Assembly: GCA_946902875.1 (NCBI GenBank)
Contig: OX336340.1
Span: 9,073,739 to 9,137,738 of the forward strand
DNA from: Nematopogon swammerdamellus
Lineage: Eukaryota > Arthropoda > Insecta > Lepidoptera > Adelidae
Direction: 5' to 3'
DNA length: 64,000 bases
Below, in pieces: positions 43,946 to 55,635 of this stretch; positions within the stretch are counted from its first letter, which is position 1; each line of letters opens with the position of its first letter. Under the pieces are notes generated by a model. It was not told where the DNA came from. It saw only the letters and a list, made by a program, of their open reading frames with translations, and made no database searches. The translations under genes were made by a program, and so were the position numbers.

Positions 43946-46229
43946 AAATCGCACATCTGCAATTAAAACATTCGATATATTCCTCCTCCCCTCACGTAAA
44001 GTAAATCATATTTTCGAATCAGGTAATACCGCTTATCTATGTTATCTATACCACTACCGTTCTCACTAATTAGAGCGCCAGTGACGTAAATACAATAATC
44101 ACTAGAAAGAGCGCGAGCTTGATTGTTTCTAGCTCTGCACTCTGCGCTGTCAATTCGTGTCATGCGACACATGACACAACACAAAAGTGTGAATTTCCAG
44201 GTCATATTCTCTTTGTGAATTTCAACGAGACTGGGCAGGACTGCATTTAACCGTAGAGTTAGTTCTACTGATATAAATCAAGAAAGAAGAAAACTATTCT
44301 CAGCGCCAAAAGGGTCTGTTATTTATTATCTTTCTACCGACTTTTTATAATGCATATGTCGCGTTTTTAGATATTTCTAAAAACAAATTATATAGAACCA
44401 AACTCTGGTTCTTTTCTTACTTTCCATGCTTCGCGAAGTTGCTATTGCAAAGGTGAGTTCCGGCTCGCGGTCGCATCGATTCACCCGCCCACTCCACCGT
44501 CGCCTCCGCTCCCTCCTCCGCCGCGAGCAAAACAAGAAGACGCGCGCATGCGTCCAACCACCCGAGCTTCCCGCTCTTTTGCACGTCGTCATGGTAATAA
44601 ATACCTAGAATGATCATTAGCTTGTCGAGAAGGTGAAAGAGAAGCGCAAAGACGAGATTACAAAATAATGTTGTCTATCTAACTCAATTGTTTATTTATT
44701 GTTTACCGTCTGTCTGCTCAACACGATGTGCATACATATCGAGTATAAGTGCGTATATGTAAAACCACGAGTGGAGATTTTTCAGAGTGTAGTGGCGCAA
44801 CTAAACAAATGTAGTCGGACAACAGTTTTGTCGCTAGTGCGCCACTGCCTTGATTTTTTGCCATCTGCACTATTTTTATTTTTATTTTAAACTTTTAGAG
44901 AAACAGTTACAATATTAATACATAGAAAATTAACTCTAGTCTAACACCTAAACCAGTAAAGTTTCTACAATTTGATTTTAATTCTACAAATTAATAATAT
45001 CAACAAAACTTATACGTAATATATATAGAACAATATATGAAATGTATACATTTGTTTAAATTTGGAAAAGAAAGGAAACAATATTTATTGAACGAAAAAA
45101 AAACTAATAGAAAAACATTGCGATTTAGAAAATTCTTGAGAAAGTGAGTCAAATTACCTATGGTATTATATTATATTATAACAGAGTTTTTTAATTGACA
45201 TAAACTAGTGTTAAAATGTCGACACTACAGAACAAATCATTATATTCTTACAGGCTTCGATTTATGAATCTGTGCTCGCTAAAATTACAATGACTTCTGT
45301 ACAATGAGAATGTTTCAGTAGAACGCCATATATGCCATTAACTACTATACTTACAGAAATATCCACTTTACACATAGCATTTACCTATAACGAGGTAAGG
45401 CAATGCCGTTTCTTGGAATATACCTCCCTGCACGTCATGAACACGCGCCGCCACGAGCTACCGAGCCCGACATACAGCACCACCAACCGGGAGTACCTAA
45501 GCTGACAGGGGTGCCGGGTGCGGGGGCGGGCGGTGCGGTGTCGCTCTCTGCGGAGCGGAAATATTGGATGTTGTAAATAAACGCGGAAACAACAGCTTGT
45601 TAAAATTTTAACTTATAAAACATAAAATTTGCATTACCTATAACGTTGAGAAATATATAATATATATTAAAATATATATACCTATATAATAAATATATCT
45701 ATAATAGTTAAAGTAATTTTACTTCAGTCAAAAATATTAAGTTTTAATATTATTTTGTAGTGATTTTAAATTACTGTATTAATATCGTTACGAAAGGCAA
45801 TCTGAAAGAATGATCTCCTATGAGCACTTCTATCAATAATGTAACTACATAACTCAATTCGAATCAAATTACTTAAAACCCCCGACCCTTAAAATTTCAA
45901 AAATAATTTACTTTTAATTAAAGGAGACCGCTAAGTAAATAAACATTTGTTTAGAGCTTTTTAAAAAAAACCGCATGTAAATCGAACCACTTTTTAAGAT
46001 AATATTTTTTTATTACATAATTACTTGATTACAAACATAGCTAACAACCATCCCGATTAAACAAGCTTCCTAATAAAAAACACCGCGTCCAAATCGGTCC
46101 ATCCGTTTGGGAGCTACGATGCCACAGACAGACACACACATTATGTAATCTGGAAAGCGTCATCAAACAAAATATTATAAACGCTTTACGATGAAGAGCT
46201 TTACTTTTCTCCTCGAGGCAATTTTCGCC
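43946..46229. other. Unassigned, AT-rich with a GC patch
   Basis: GC-rich patch at 44460-44580 with ORFs on both strands. Long AT-rich stretch 44880-46040. A likely repeat piece at 46040-46150 contains AAATCGGTCCATCCGTTTGG and CACAGACAGACACACAC. No exon recognised. Confidence 0.3.
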
Positions 46230-46392
46230 CGCAGTCGCGCGCACTCGGAAGAGAAATATGTATGCCGACCACGCGCCATCCTCCGCGCCTCCGTCGCGCC
46301 TACACCGCGAGCCGAGCCCCGCTCCGCCGCGCCGCCCCGCCTCCGCGCCGCCCGCCCAGCGCACACGCGCCACGAGGCTCCGGCGGTAAGGT
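46230..46392 (+). promoter_or_regulatory. CpG-rich block ending at a splice donor
   Basis: A very CpG-rich block (CGCCGCGCCGCCCCGCCTCC) ends in CTCCGGCG/GTAAGG at 46385-46391. A non-coding first exon running into an intron toward Tet (48140) would look like this. No TATA box was seen. Assignment is inference. Confidence 0.3.
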
Positions 46393-46820
46393 AGCTCAGG
46401 CGGCGAAACTGTAGACATTTAACGTACATAACAATGAATAATTGAAAGATTTAAGCAAGATTTTAAATTAAGAAGGAGTTATTCTATTCATTACACCTAC
46501 AAATGACAGTGCATTTTTATTTGTAAGCACTATTTATTTGAGGGTAAGAACTTTGACATTGTCATCTTGCGAGGTCTCATTGAACGATTGTTCGCGCGTT
46601 TTCTGCTCCAGTCATAATATTCTTGTTTTTTTTTTTGTTCAATATTTTTAGTTCTAGGCAAGATCAAGCCATTATTCCCCTGATTGAGTTGCGCGGTCTA
46701 TTGCTGAAGACGACGATGCGAGCGACGAGACGCTTTCACACAGTTTGGAACTGGTATGGAAAAGCAACCCTTTTCCACTCTGTTAGCGAGCAAGTTAGAC
46801 TTGATAGAGCGTATGTGGGT

Positions 46821-47138
46821 TTTTTTTATGGAAACTGACACGGTTGGATACATCACCTACAACATCTGTGATGTCAGCCCATAACACCGGGTGAACTTGG
46901 TGCCACGTCAGTGCTTCCCTTCGGTCGTGCCGGCTACACTGAACTGGACGGAAAACACAAACTATTTACATAGCCGTTTCGACTGACCTTTCATTCAGTG
47001 CGGTGGTACCAACCCGGGCGGGTTAAACCCTACCACCTAGTAATATAAGAAGGGAGTCATATCCCTTAGTCGCCTTTTACGACATACACGGGGAGAGATG
47101 CAGTGGGGCTATTATTTTAAAGTACCGGGCCCACACGG
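46821..47138 (-). mobile_element. SINE with complete alternative head
   Basis: On the plus strand: T run and ATGGAAACTGACACGGTTGG, the whole SINE body, then the alternative head with TCGCCTTTTACGACATACAC, GGGGAGAGATGCAGTGGGGC and AAGTACCGGGCCCACACGG, ending near 47138. It lacks the tRNA-like A box and the 5S block of copies such as 27193-27589. It is the reference copy for the alternative head. Confidence 0.82.
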
Positions 47139-47193
47139 TACGTAGCATGTGTTTGGGTGTAGTGTAGTGAATGTGTCGTGTGTGTTGTTGCAG

Positions 47194-47361
47194 ATGAGGC
47201 TGCGCGGGCGAGCTGCGAGCGCGGCGGCCGGCGGCAGCGGCAGTAGCGGCGGCGGCGGCGGCAGCGGCGACAACGGCGACACCCCGGAGCGCTGCGCACC
47301 ACCACCCCACACCCCCACCCACATCACACTACCAAAGCCACCAGTCATATCTTTCCTTTAA
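47194..47361 (+). CDS. Possible exon encoding a Gly/Ser-rich peptide
   Basis: After an acceptor-like TGTTGTTGCAG an open frame begins MRLRGRAASAAAGGSGSSGG and ends PKPPVISFL with TAA at 47359-47361. An ATTAAA signal lies just after it. It could be a small terminal exon of an unknown transcript, or chance in GC-rich DNA. The polypyrimidine tract is weak (TG-rich), and no upstream exon was identified. I would not rely on it. Confidence 0.2.
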   Translation: MRLRGRAASAAAGGSGSSGGGGGSGDNGDTPERCAPPPHTPTHITLPKPPVISFL

Positions 47362-47479
47362 TTATTAAATATAGTGCTATTTTTTAAACCTTTTAACGAT
47401 ACAAATACAAATAATTCGCGATAGTATACGCTAACTCCCAAACAGTACAAATTAATGTAAGTCTGAAGCGAGCGGTATT

Positions 47480-48139
47480 TACAATAAAACGAGCCTTCGT
47501 AACGAGCGACTATACACACTACCGAGCGGCGACTGCTCGACGCAAACGATCAACGACCAGTATTTAAAACGTTCCAAAATATAAAACTAATCGTTAAAAC
47601 AAGTGCACAAATATTTTATTATTAGAAAGCATTCGATCAAAATTAATTGTGTGAACGACAGCCAAAGATTTATAAATTCGGCGAGACGATCGCGCGTACT
47701 CTCGCCTCCTCGCGCTAATGTTTTTACATATTTTTACTAATAAAAGTTAGTCATTCAAAAAGTAAATTAGCTAGCTGTAGATTAGCGTAAACCGGTGTGC
47801 CGTATATCCGTAATACTAAGCTGTAGTCACTAAGTCGCAACGAAGAATTTATTTAAGATACGCATTCTAAACGCAACTGATCCAGGTCCGCAGAGTACAA
47901 AGCAGTTTACGTAATAGTTCCAGTGATACACAGTTTAACTAGACTCGGTAGTGCTAGCGATAGATAGAGTAGACGGTAAGAGAAGGGACCGGAGTGAGAG
48001 TGAGTGCGAGCAGTGCCTTGACTGGCGTTGTGGGCGGACACGGACGGACAGAGTGGTGCGCGCAGTGCATAGTGGGGAGTGGATAGTGGATAGTGCACGC
48101 CAACATGCGGGCGTGGCGCCGTCGCGTGACGGTGGCGCG
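47480..48139 (+). promoter_or_regulatory. Probable 5' UTR / proximal promoter region of Tet
   Basis: The region upstream of the Tet start is moderately CpG-rich. The main frame stays open upstream to 47951 without an in-frame ATG, so the true start is at 48140. No TATA box at a sensible distance and no definite initiator were found. The transcription start cannot be placed from sequence alone. Confidence 0.4.
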
Positions 48140-48143
48140 ATGA
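48105..48143 (+). promoter_or_regulatory. Upstream ORF whose stop overlaps the Tet start
   Basis: ATG at 48105 opens a 12-codon ORF, Arg-rich (MRAWRRRVTVAR), whose TGA at 48141-48143 overlaps the Tet ATG at 48140-48142 as ATGA. Ribosomes translating it would end exactly on the Tet start codon, so it could limit Tet translation or allow reinitiation. The A three bases before its ATG (CAACATG) is a fair context. Confidence 0.6.
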
Positions 48144-49396
48144 GCGAGACGCTGGGAGCGGAGGCCGGGCAGGTGGGCGCCGCGGAGGCGCGCTACTACG
48201 CGGCCGCGGCGCACCAGCAGCCCGGCGGCGGGGGCGGCGCGGGCGGCGCCGACTCCAACCTCCCGCCCTTCTCCACCTTCGTAGGCGACATGGCCGAGTC
48301 CGAGCACCGACTGCTCGCGACCGACGCGCGCCTCCTCGACATCTCCTCGTGGGACTACTACGACCGCCACGGCGACCCCATCTCGGTGGTCGCCAGCCAG
48401 CCGCAGTACCGGCCGTGGGAGCCGATGCCGCTCGGCATCGGCGGCAAGGACGCGATCCTGCGCGCAGGCTTCGCGGCGGGGCTCGGGGATGCGTTTCAAC
48501 CGATCACAGCTCTGCAGCCGGTACCCAACAAGCTCCCGTCCTTCCAGAGCCAGTTCCAGAGTTTTCCCGAGACGAACGTCATCCCAGAGACGGGGCTGCC
48601 GAGCGTGACGCCCGTGCCGGTGTCGGCGTCCGCTCCGAGCTCGAGCCCCGGCCGCCTCACGCAGCTCACGCAGCTGACGACACCGGCGGCGGTCGGCAGT
48701 GCGGCGACGGGCCACCTCACCACGCTCACACAGGTGACGCCGCTATCCTCAACGCTGACGACGCTGTCGCCGGTGAACGCCACATTCCACACGCTGACCG
48801 CGGTTAACGCGCGAAGCTACCCGATAGTGCCGGCGCCCCTGCAGCCGCGCGACCTCGCACCGGCGCCACAGACATACATCGATGACCGCCACATACAGCT
48901 TTACCAGCCGAACATAGCGACAATCAACGCGTTCCCAGCGCAGAACGGCCTGCTTCATCAGAATGGCACCATACTGCACCAGAACGGGAGCCTCATCCAG
49001 AACGTGCAGAGTCCGACGGTCGTGCACGTGCTCAAGAACGAGCCGTTCGAGATGAAGCTGCAGGACAAGTACACCCCGAACGGCCTGCACGGCGGCTTCC
49101 AGAACCCGATGGTAATCGACAATGTCTTCGACAAGAAGACGAACGGCTTCCCCAACGGCACGTCGCCGACGCGGAGCGACTTCCGCAAGAAGGAGAGAAG
49201 AAAAATGCGCGCTAACAGCTCCGAGTCGGACGGGTCGAGCATGGAGGTCGGCTCGGAGAGCAGCGGACAGGTCGCCGCCGTCTCCTCCACGGCCGGCTTC
49301 AAGTCGCCGCTGCACGGCGGCGGCGGCGTGCACGCCGGCCACGGAGGCCCCGGCGTGCACCCCATGGACCTCGACGACATCTCCAGCGAGAAGCAG
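48140..49396 (+). CDS. Tet: Tet methylcytosine dioxygenase, N-terminal exon
   Basis: A 419-codon open exon starting MSETLGAEAGQVGAAEARYY. The protein is low-complexity: Ala/Gly-rich (residues 20-45), then DISSWDYYDRHGDPISVVAS and YRPWEPMPLGIGGKDAI, then a Thr/Leu repeat zone (LTQLTQLTT), a Gln/Asn/His zone, a basic RKKERRKMRANSSESDGSS stretch and MDLDDISSEKQ. The donor GTCAGT follows in phase 0, which joins directly to the CXXC exon at 58505. Tet enzymes oxidise 5-methylcytosine in DNA (and in flies also act on RNA) in the nucleus. This exon holds no catalytic residues and serves as the disordered N-terminus. The assignment to Tet rests on the downstream CXXC exon, phase match and shared strand; other exons could lie between. 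Confidence 0.75.
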
Positions 49397-52082
49397 GTCA
49401 GTCTTCATCTTTGCGATTCTTAACCGTTTCAGTAAACAAATTTGAACGATCATTAAAGTTTGGTATTTCTTCGACCCCACCCGGGCCGAGTTTCAACGGT
49501 AACGAAATACTCGGCGTTGTTTTGAAATGGCCCCGAGTATCCGTTACACAATCCGGCCAATTTCGAAACTAAATCAAGTTTACAAACAAAGCCGACCGAC
49601 CGACGTAAAGTTCGGCAGCAAGGCGAGGACGCCCCGCCCGCAGGAGCGGCTTGTTAGAATTCCTGGAATCTCCAGTTGTAAATTTGGAACGAGCGAAAGT
49701 GAAACTTGCGCGGGATGAAGATTCGGGGCGAAGCTACGAGTAAGTTTCCTCGTAATTTTACCTTTTATTGTGGCGGTAGCAGTTTTTATTTGCGCTCGCG
49801 AACTTGGAGAGAAATGGCTCTAAGGAGAGCGGCTCGGCAGAGCGGCACGCGGCGTAGGGGGAGGGGGAGCGGCGACGTAGCGCGCGCGACGTTCCGCCCG
49901 CTGTCGACGCAATAAATTTTATAGTTAGCCGATCCACCGCTTCCGCCCTTAAATTAACTATTTTTTCCTCTGGAAATAATGAATTTTCGTTTCCAAAGAA
50001 TTTTTGTTTTAATCAAACTGGATATTGTGAGGTATCCCAGGTATTCCCTGCATATAGTTCTGTTTATTATTGAGGAGTCTAGCTAGACAGACTAACTTAC
50101 GAAATTTTATGAGTAGGATATAGATGCTTATATGGAAAATTATATTACTAGCTGTTATCGCAGCTTCGCTTCACGGCAAAATATCATAAAATCATTCTTA
50201 GATGTGCTAGAAAACTTTAGTGAAAACCACGTGTGAATTGATTAAGTAATTCTCGGCTTATAAATGACCATAGAATCGTTGACGGTGCATTTCAGATTTT
50301 CCGTTTTATTAAGATAGAATAGAAAAATTAATAAATCGTATATAATATCTATTATTAATATATGGAATATTTTTCTAATCTTTCATGTTACGCCCGCTAC
50401 ATGCTTTACTTATTTCCCATTTGCACAAGGGAATTTATCTAAATAGGTACACCAACTCCCGGAAGCCGAATGGGCCACAGGACGCATCTAACCATGGAGG
50501 CTTGTGTCATTCATTGAACTTTGAAAATTACGTCAGAATTGTTCAATAATGACTAGCGACCTCGTACTGGACTACAAGGCATCCTCGGTAGCTAGCGCAT
50601 AGCTATCGACGACTAAATGTCAGGCAGGATGCTTCCCGTCTAATAATACTCGCAGCTTGGACTCGGCAGGTAGGCAGCAGGCAGGTGCGGCTCAACACTC
50701 ACTTTATTATGACTAATTACAGTGACAGGTCCTGTTCAGTGCTTGTGCGTACTTGCTCAGTCAGTGACACGTTCGAGTTTACGCGGGGGTTCGTCTTAAC
50801 TGATTCGTTTGGAAGTGTGTGCGAAATTTTCCAACGTTAAGTCATTAAGCCGTATGTGCAAGTTGCTCGGGCTGTTATTTTTATTATTTATATTTTTTTC
50901 AAATTTGACGATCGACATTTAGTCACCGAACTAAATACTAGAAGAGTCAAAGCTCGATGAAACATGTTACCTGACAGTGAACAAGTGCGTGCCTTTAAAG
51001 TACGCGTAAATGCGCGTAAGTGCGCGTGAAGAGAACCCTGTAAAACAGAGCGAGCATAGAAGCAAAAAGAACCGAACTCATAGTCAATGATAATAATGGT
51101 TGAATTATTAAATGCACTGACCTACAGTACTAGATGAACCTTTCTCATATATGATTCCCGAAAAACATGTCTGCGACCAATTCGCATAAACTGAGTTCAC
51201 ACTTTATCGTCTTATGTCCGCTTATGCGACACGAGTGAGGAGCATTAGCGCATGAACATGAGATGGCTTTTAATGCGATCCTTTAGTTTTGTTGTTTTGC
51301 CCATGGCACTCCCTAATGAATTTATTCAAATATGCCTATAGTTTTACGAAATAAAATAATATATTTAGTTTCTATCAAGTGGTTATCTTCCTATTCAGGT
51401 ATATTCAATAGTAATTCATAGTTTTATTAAGCACTGAAATGACAAATATAATCCTAGAGTCACTTTGAGTAAAGGATAATGATCAATAATAATTAATAAA
51501 TATTCTGTAATAGATAGAGTTCACTATCGCTCAAATAAGATTGATCCTCTAGTCTTGCAGCTGCCTTTATTGTGTGGCTCGCGAGTGACAGACGGAGCCA
51601 CAGACGGACGTCATCATTATTTAATCCCAGCTGTTCCTTTTGATTATTATCTAGACACATGTGGACGTTGTAGATATTTAAGAACTTTATATTTTATTTC
51701 TTGACCAATGAGTAGGATTTTTAGCATAAATCGGCCGCTAAGTGCAGGTGTGACGTTATAACATTGCTGCCTTAGACAAGTCACTTTATATCTTTACTAT
51801 ATATATACATGTATCTGTCTGTCCGTCTGTCGTATATTTTTTGCTCTTATAAACGCACTATCGGCACCTTGACTTGACCACTTGCAGGTTTAAATATGGA
51901 TGATTGATATTCCGTCTTAGGCAATAAGTAGGTTCCAAATGTCACACGAGCGAAGCTTCTGGTAAAATCTAGTGAATACTCGTATAATACGAAACTCTAG
52001 GCGATGCTGTCTCAAAACATGTTTTTTTTGTGTGGTTATTCTCCTCTTACAACACTTCTGGAGCATCGTCTAACTTTGTAGG
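49397..52082 (+). other. Tet intron, first part
   Basis: No coding exon seen. Contains a short AGCTGTTATCGCAGCTTCGC repeat start near 50152 and a TCTGTCTGTCCGTCTGTCG repeat piece at about 51815-51835. A GC-rich patch lies at 49800-49910. Confidence 0.4.
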
Positions 52083-52326
52083 TATGTAGCTCAGTGGTGC
52101 AGACAGTCAACTGTCGCTATTGAATGTTAAGCAACGCTGGGTGCGGTCAGTACTTGGATGGGTGACCGCTGACCGTTGGAGGCTGACCGAGGTTCGGATT
52201 CCTCGTAAAACTGTAGGTCCCTTCCCTCCTAATCTTACTTGATGGTAGGGTTTAACCCGCCCGGGTTGGTACCACCGCACTGAATGAAACGTCAAAACCG
52301 TGTCAGTTTCCATAAAAAAAAAAAAA
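52083..52326 (+). mobile_element. Composite SINE with internal deletion
   Basis: Starts GTATGTAGCTCAGTGGTGCA with a good A box. The 5S-like block (about 52125-52169) includes AGTACTTGGATGGGTGACC, and the B-box-like GGTTCGGATTCC is at 52191-52202. The body is cut short: after CACTGAATGAAACGTC it jumps to the last 20 bases, AACCGTGTCAGTTTCC, and the poly(A) tail. About 140 bp are missing. Confidence 0.82.
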
Positions 52327-52931
52327 AGAAAAAAGGTACCTATCGAAGCTTCGACCGTCCTCTCAGCATTGCCCAACAATTCTAAAGAATTAGAAGAGGC
52401 ATCGACTCATCCAGCTGGCGAGAAGTCTTTATAAATTATGTGCATAAAAGCTTAGTTACAAAATATGTCTGTCAATCGCTGTCACACTTGTGTATTCACG
52501 TACCTTTAAATTGTGTGCATTTATAGACGACTAAGTAAGTTGTATGCAATGCAATGTATGATATTGTTAGTTCTATAATAATTATGAATTCTTTGTTGTG
52601 AACTACATAAATTGGCTGGTCCATCCTTACTCACGCAAGTCGCCCAAACGCGGCGACGACGACATCAAAAGCGGTTTGGCGGTTTGTGCACTCTCGCTTC
52701 ATCTCTTTCGCACCCCCCTCCTCGGGTCTATCCTCTCATCGCGTCACACCCCGCAATTATCTCGCACAATTCACTGCTTGTGCCGGACGTGGGAATGAGG
52801 AGTTTTGGGATTGTGTTTTGAAAGCCTGTGAATAAACCTTTTGGCTTTCATCCTTCTCACTCCTGGATAAACTTTATGTAGTATCGAGTGCAGCCTCATC
52901 AGCCTACGTATGCCAACTTATATCTGTTTTT

Positions 52932-53243
52932 AGGGTTCCGTATCCGTCGTACTGGACCCTATTACTAAGCCTATGCCGTCTGTCTGTCTGTCTGTCTGTC
53001 CGAGGGCTGTATCTCTTGAACCGTAAAAGATAGCCCGTTGAAATTTTCACAGAATATGTGTTACTATAGCCGATATAACAACAAATAATAAAAATAAGCA
53101 AAAGTAAAAAAATCGCGCGCCATCTACCGAAAAGAGTATGAAGCATTTTAACTAATACATAGATGGCGTGAGTGGCGCTCACCATGACATGGCGATACGG
53201 AACCCTAGTTGCGCGAGTTTGACTCGCACTTGGCCGTTTTTTT
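52932..53243 (+). repeat. AGGGTTCCGTA-type repeat, complete
   Basis: Starts AGGGTTCCGTATCCGTCG, has a TCTG microsatellite with five units, GTATCTCTTGAACCGTAAAA, ACAACAAATAATAAAAAT, and the end GCGCGAGTTTGACTCGCACT then TGGCCG and T residues. The best-preserved copy of this family in the window; non-coding. Confidence 0.75.
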
Positions 53244-54350
53244 ATGTTTTCCTGTCTGTTCGTGTATACTTGACAATGGTGTGATCAGTGATAATATACA
53301 TACAGGGCATAGTGAGTCTTTGCCGGCGCGCCGGGGGCTCGATGTGTGGACGGTATGGTGGTCGTGAAATGTATAAAACTCTGAGATTTGGAGGAGACGT
53401 GTACTGAGAACGGAGAACATCGAAAAACAGACAGAATCCATAGATTAAATTTTATAGTTTGTTAAACTTGTCCCTTTTCGGGATAGGCAAAGGTCATTTA
53501 TCATGATAAATGATTATGGTTGCAACACTTGCAACCATACAGCCTCTTCTGTTATCAATTTCTCGTCTGTTGTAATTCTTCTCGTAATCATGATAAACGC
53601 AAAAATAATTTTGATTAGCGGCGCGCCAAACACAAGCACTCAGCCGCCAATCGCCATCTTCTTTGACAGACGGACAGACAGACTTATATTTTATAGATAG
53701 ACATAGGCAGACATTGTTGCCATTAGGTAGGCACGCGACCACTTACAGACGGCTAGAGTTCTCTAGTAATAGTTCGGGACGAAACCAGTCATCTTCGTTT
53801 GAATCTATTGAACGTTTTCAGCCACACACATACATTTAAACAATCATTTTTTTTTTAATCATTGTTTATCATCATATCATTCCTAGACATTTTATCCTTA
53901 AACAAAATCAAAAATATCCAAATTTTTATATTTACGCATTTACTTTTCATACCAAATTGTTTAGATGAAACTTATGTGTGTGTATGTAACTGCCCGTGGA
54001 TTATTGCAGTACCTTGCAGTGCAGCTTTCAAATTAGCGTCTGTAGTTTACAATATCTTAATTCCAGCTGCCTCTTAGTTATCGTATTGACTTTTATAATA
54101 TAAATTACATGAACACGCAGCCAGTACTAAAGTAATTATAACAAGGCGTGTGTATGACGAAGCATTCGCACGGAGTTCGCTTACAGGACGGCTCTCGCTG
54201 CCCGCTACTTGCACTTACTGAAAAAAAAACTGTGTTTCGCTTGTATGTCTGTATCATATTTGTAGGTGGCGGTATAGTTCAAGTTGAAGTCGAATTTACA
54301 TTCAAAAAGAAAGAGAATATACACCTAGCTAGATGATAAAGTTTAGTTCA
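53244..54350 (+). other. Tet intron, no exon recognised
   Basis: AT-rich. Contains small palindromes at 53495-53513 (TCATTTATCATGATAAATGA) and 53516-53538 (ATGGTTGCAA, 3-base loop, TTGCAACCAT). Confidence 0.4.
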
Positions 54351-54700
54351 CCCAGCCTCTGTAGCTCGGTGGTGCGATGGATCGACATCCGATCGTGAAG
54401 ATAAACACACCCGGGCGCAGTCAGATCAGACCGTTTTTCGGATTTCACGTAAAACTATAGGTCCCTTCCTTCTTACCTTGCTAGGTTCCCGTTAACGCGT
54501 CCGGAATTTTGCCACCCACCACCCTGAATGAAAGATCATTCGAAACGGCTACGTAAATATGCAGGTAGTTCGTGTTTTCAGTTCAGCTCAGTGTAGCTGG
54601 TACGACCAAGGGGAAGCACTGACTTTGCAGCTAGTCCACCAAGATTGACCTCACGGGTATTGTGCAGTAGATGACATAGCCAACCAGTAAGGTTAAAAAA
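54351..54700 (+). mobile_element. Diverged tRNA-headed SINE
   Basis: A box GTAGCTCGGTGG at the start; the region of the 5S-like block is decayed (CACCCGGGCGCAGTCAGATC); B-box-like TTTCGGATTTCACG; body blocks GAAACGGCTACGTAAATA and GGGGAAGCACTGAC; A-rich tail. Older branch of the family, similar to the copy at 17385-17691. Confidence 0.65.
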
Positions 54701-54997
54701 ATTATAATAAAAAATATAGTAAAATAGAACGTTCAAATTGATAAATTAATTTGCAAATTTAATTATTTAGGTGCAATGTTTAAACAGATTGTTGTTTTTA
54801 TGTTAAGCGCCGTTTTAGCCCGATATCTCTCCGGCGCGCGATAGGTAATTAATATTAAAAAAAGCTACAATGTTTCATAGAACTCGCTTCGTAAATGACA
54901 GTTTAAAAACAGTTGCACTCCGGGCGTGCCGGCAGAAGTGAAAACAACACCGTAACATTGCTTAAAAAAAAACATAAAAAAAATTTATGTTAAATCT

Positions 54998-55635
54998 AGT
55001 AGAACGGACAGACATGCATTTGTTACGGAACCCTACATTCATTTTGAAATAAATGTTAAATTTAGTAGAACGGACAGACATGCATTTGTTAAGGAACCCT
55101 ACATTCATTTTGCAGAACTTAGTAGAATGGACAGACATAAACGTGTTACGGAACCCTACTTTTATTATAAAATAACCGTCGGAGGACACTGGTTGAAAAT
55201 TGTAATATTTAGTAGAACGGGCAGACATGCATTTGTCACGGAACCCTTCATTCATTTTGAAATAAATGTTAAATTTAGTAGAACGGACAGACATGCATTT
55301 GTTACGGAACCCTACATTCATTTTGCAGAACTTACTAGAATGGACAGACATAAACGTGTTACGGAACCCTACTTAACAGTTGCAATCCGGGAGTGCCGGC
55401 AGATCCCGTGCCCATCGTAACTTAACCCTTAATGCAATGACTTAAGGTTACATTTTAAATAATAATGACGCTGTCGCGGTGTCGCGAACAGAATTGATCC
55501 CGTGCCACTGTAACTTAACCCTTAATGCAATGACTTAAGGTTACATTTCGCTTTTCGAGACTGACGAGGACGCGATGACGCGAGTTTAAAATTTTTTACC
55601 CAAGCGCCGCTAAAGAAGTTTTCACTTCAAAAAAC
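54998..55635 (-). repeat. Inverted copy of the 4.9-5.26 kb repeat, with minisatellite
   Basis: Six units starting AGTAGAACGGACAGACATGC or close variants begin at 54998, 55064, 55121, 55211, 55277 and 55334. Spacings 66, 57, 90, 66, 57 indicate a 213-bp higher-order unit duplicated once. Beyond them, GGAGTGCCGGCAGATCCCGT, ATGCAATGACTTAAGG (twice) and GCCGCTAAAGAAGTTTTCAC match the 4.88-5.06 kb region in reverse. Repeat-encoded peptides appear on both strands but are not genes. Confidence 0.75.

Noticed and set aside
46041..46429. Minus-strand ORFs rich in Arg/Gly/Ala
   Set aside because: GC-composition ORFs over a CpG block. The plus-strand donor at its edge is a better explanation of the region.
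47951..48139. Extension of the Tet frame upstream to 47951
   Set aside because: The frame is open, but the first codon is GTG and there is no in-frame ATG before 48140.
47954..49480. Long minus-strand ORFs opposite the Tet exon (253 and 243 codons) and the other-frame ORF 48349-48807
   Set aside because: They are shadows of the GC-rich Tet coding frame. The coding frame is fixed by the phase match to the CXXC exon.
54998..55375. CRISPR-like array
   Set aside because: The units are a degenerate minisatellite without unique spacers, in an insect genome, and the same units occur in an interspersed repeat at 5 kb.
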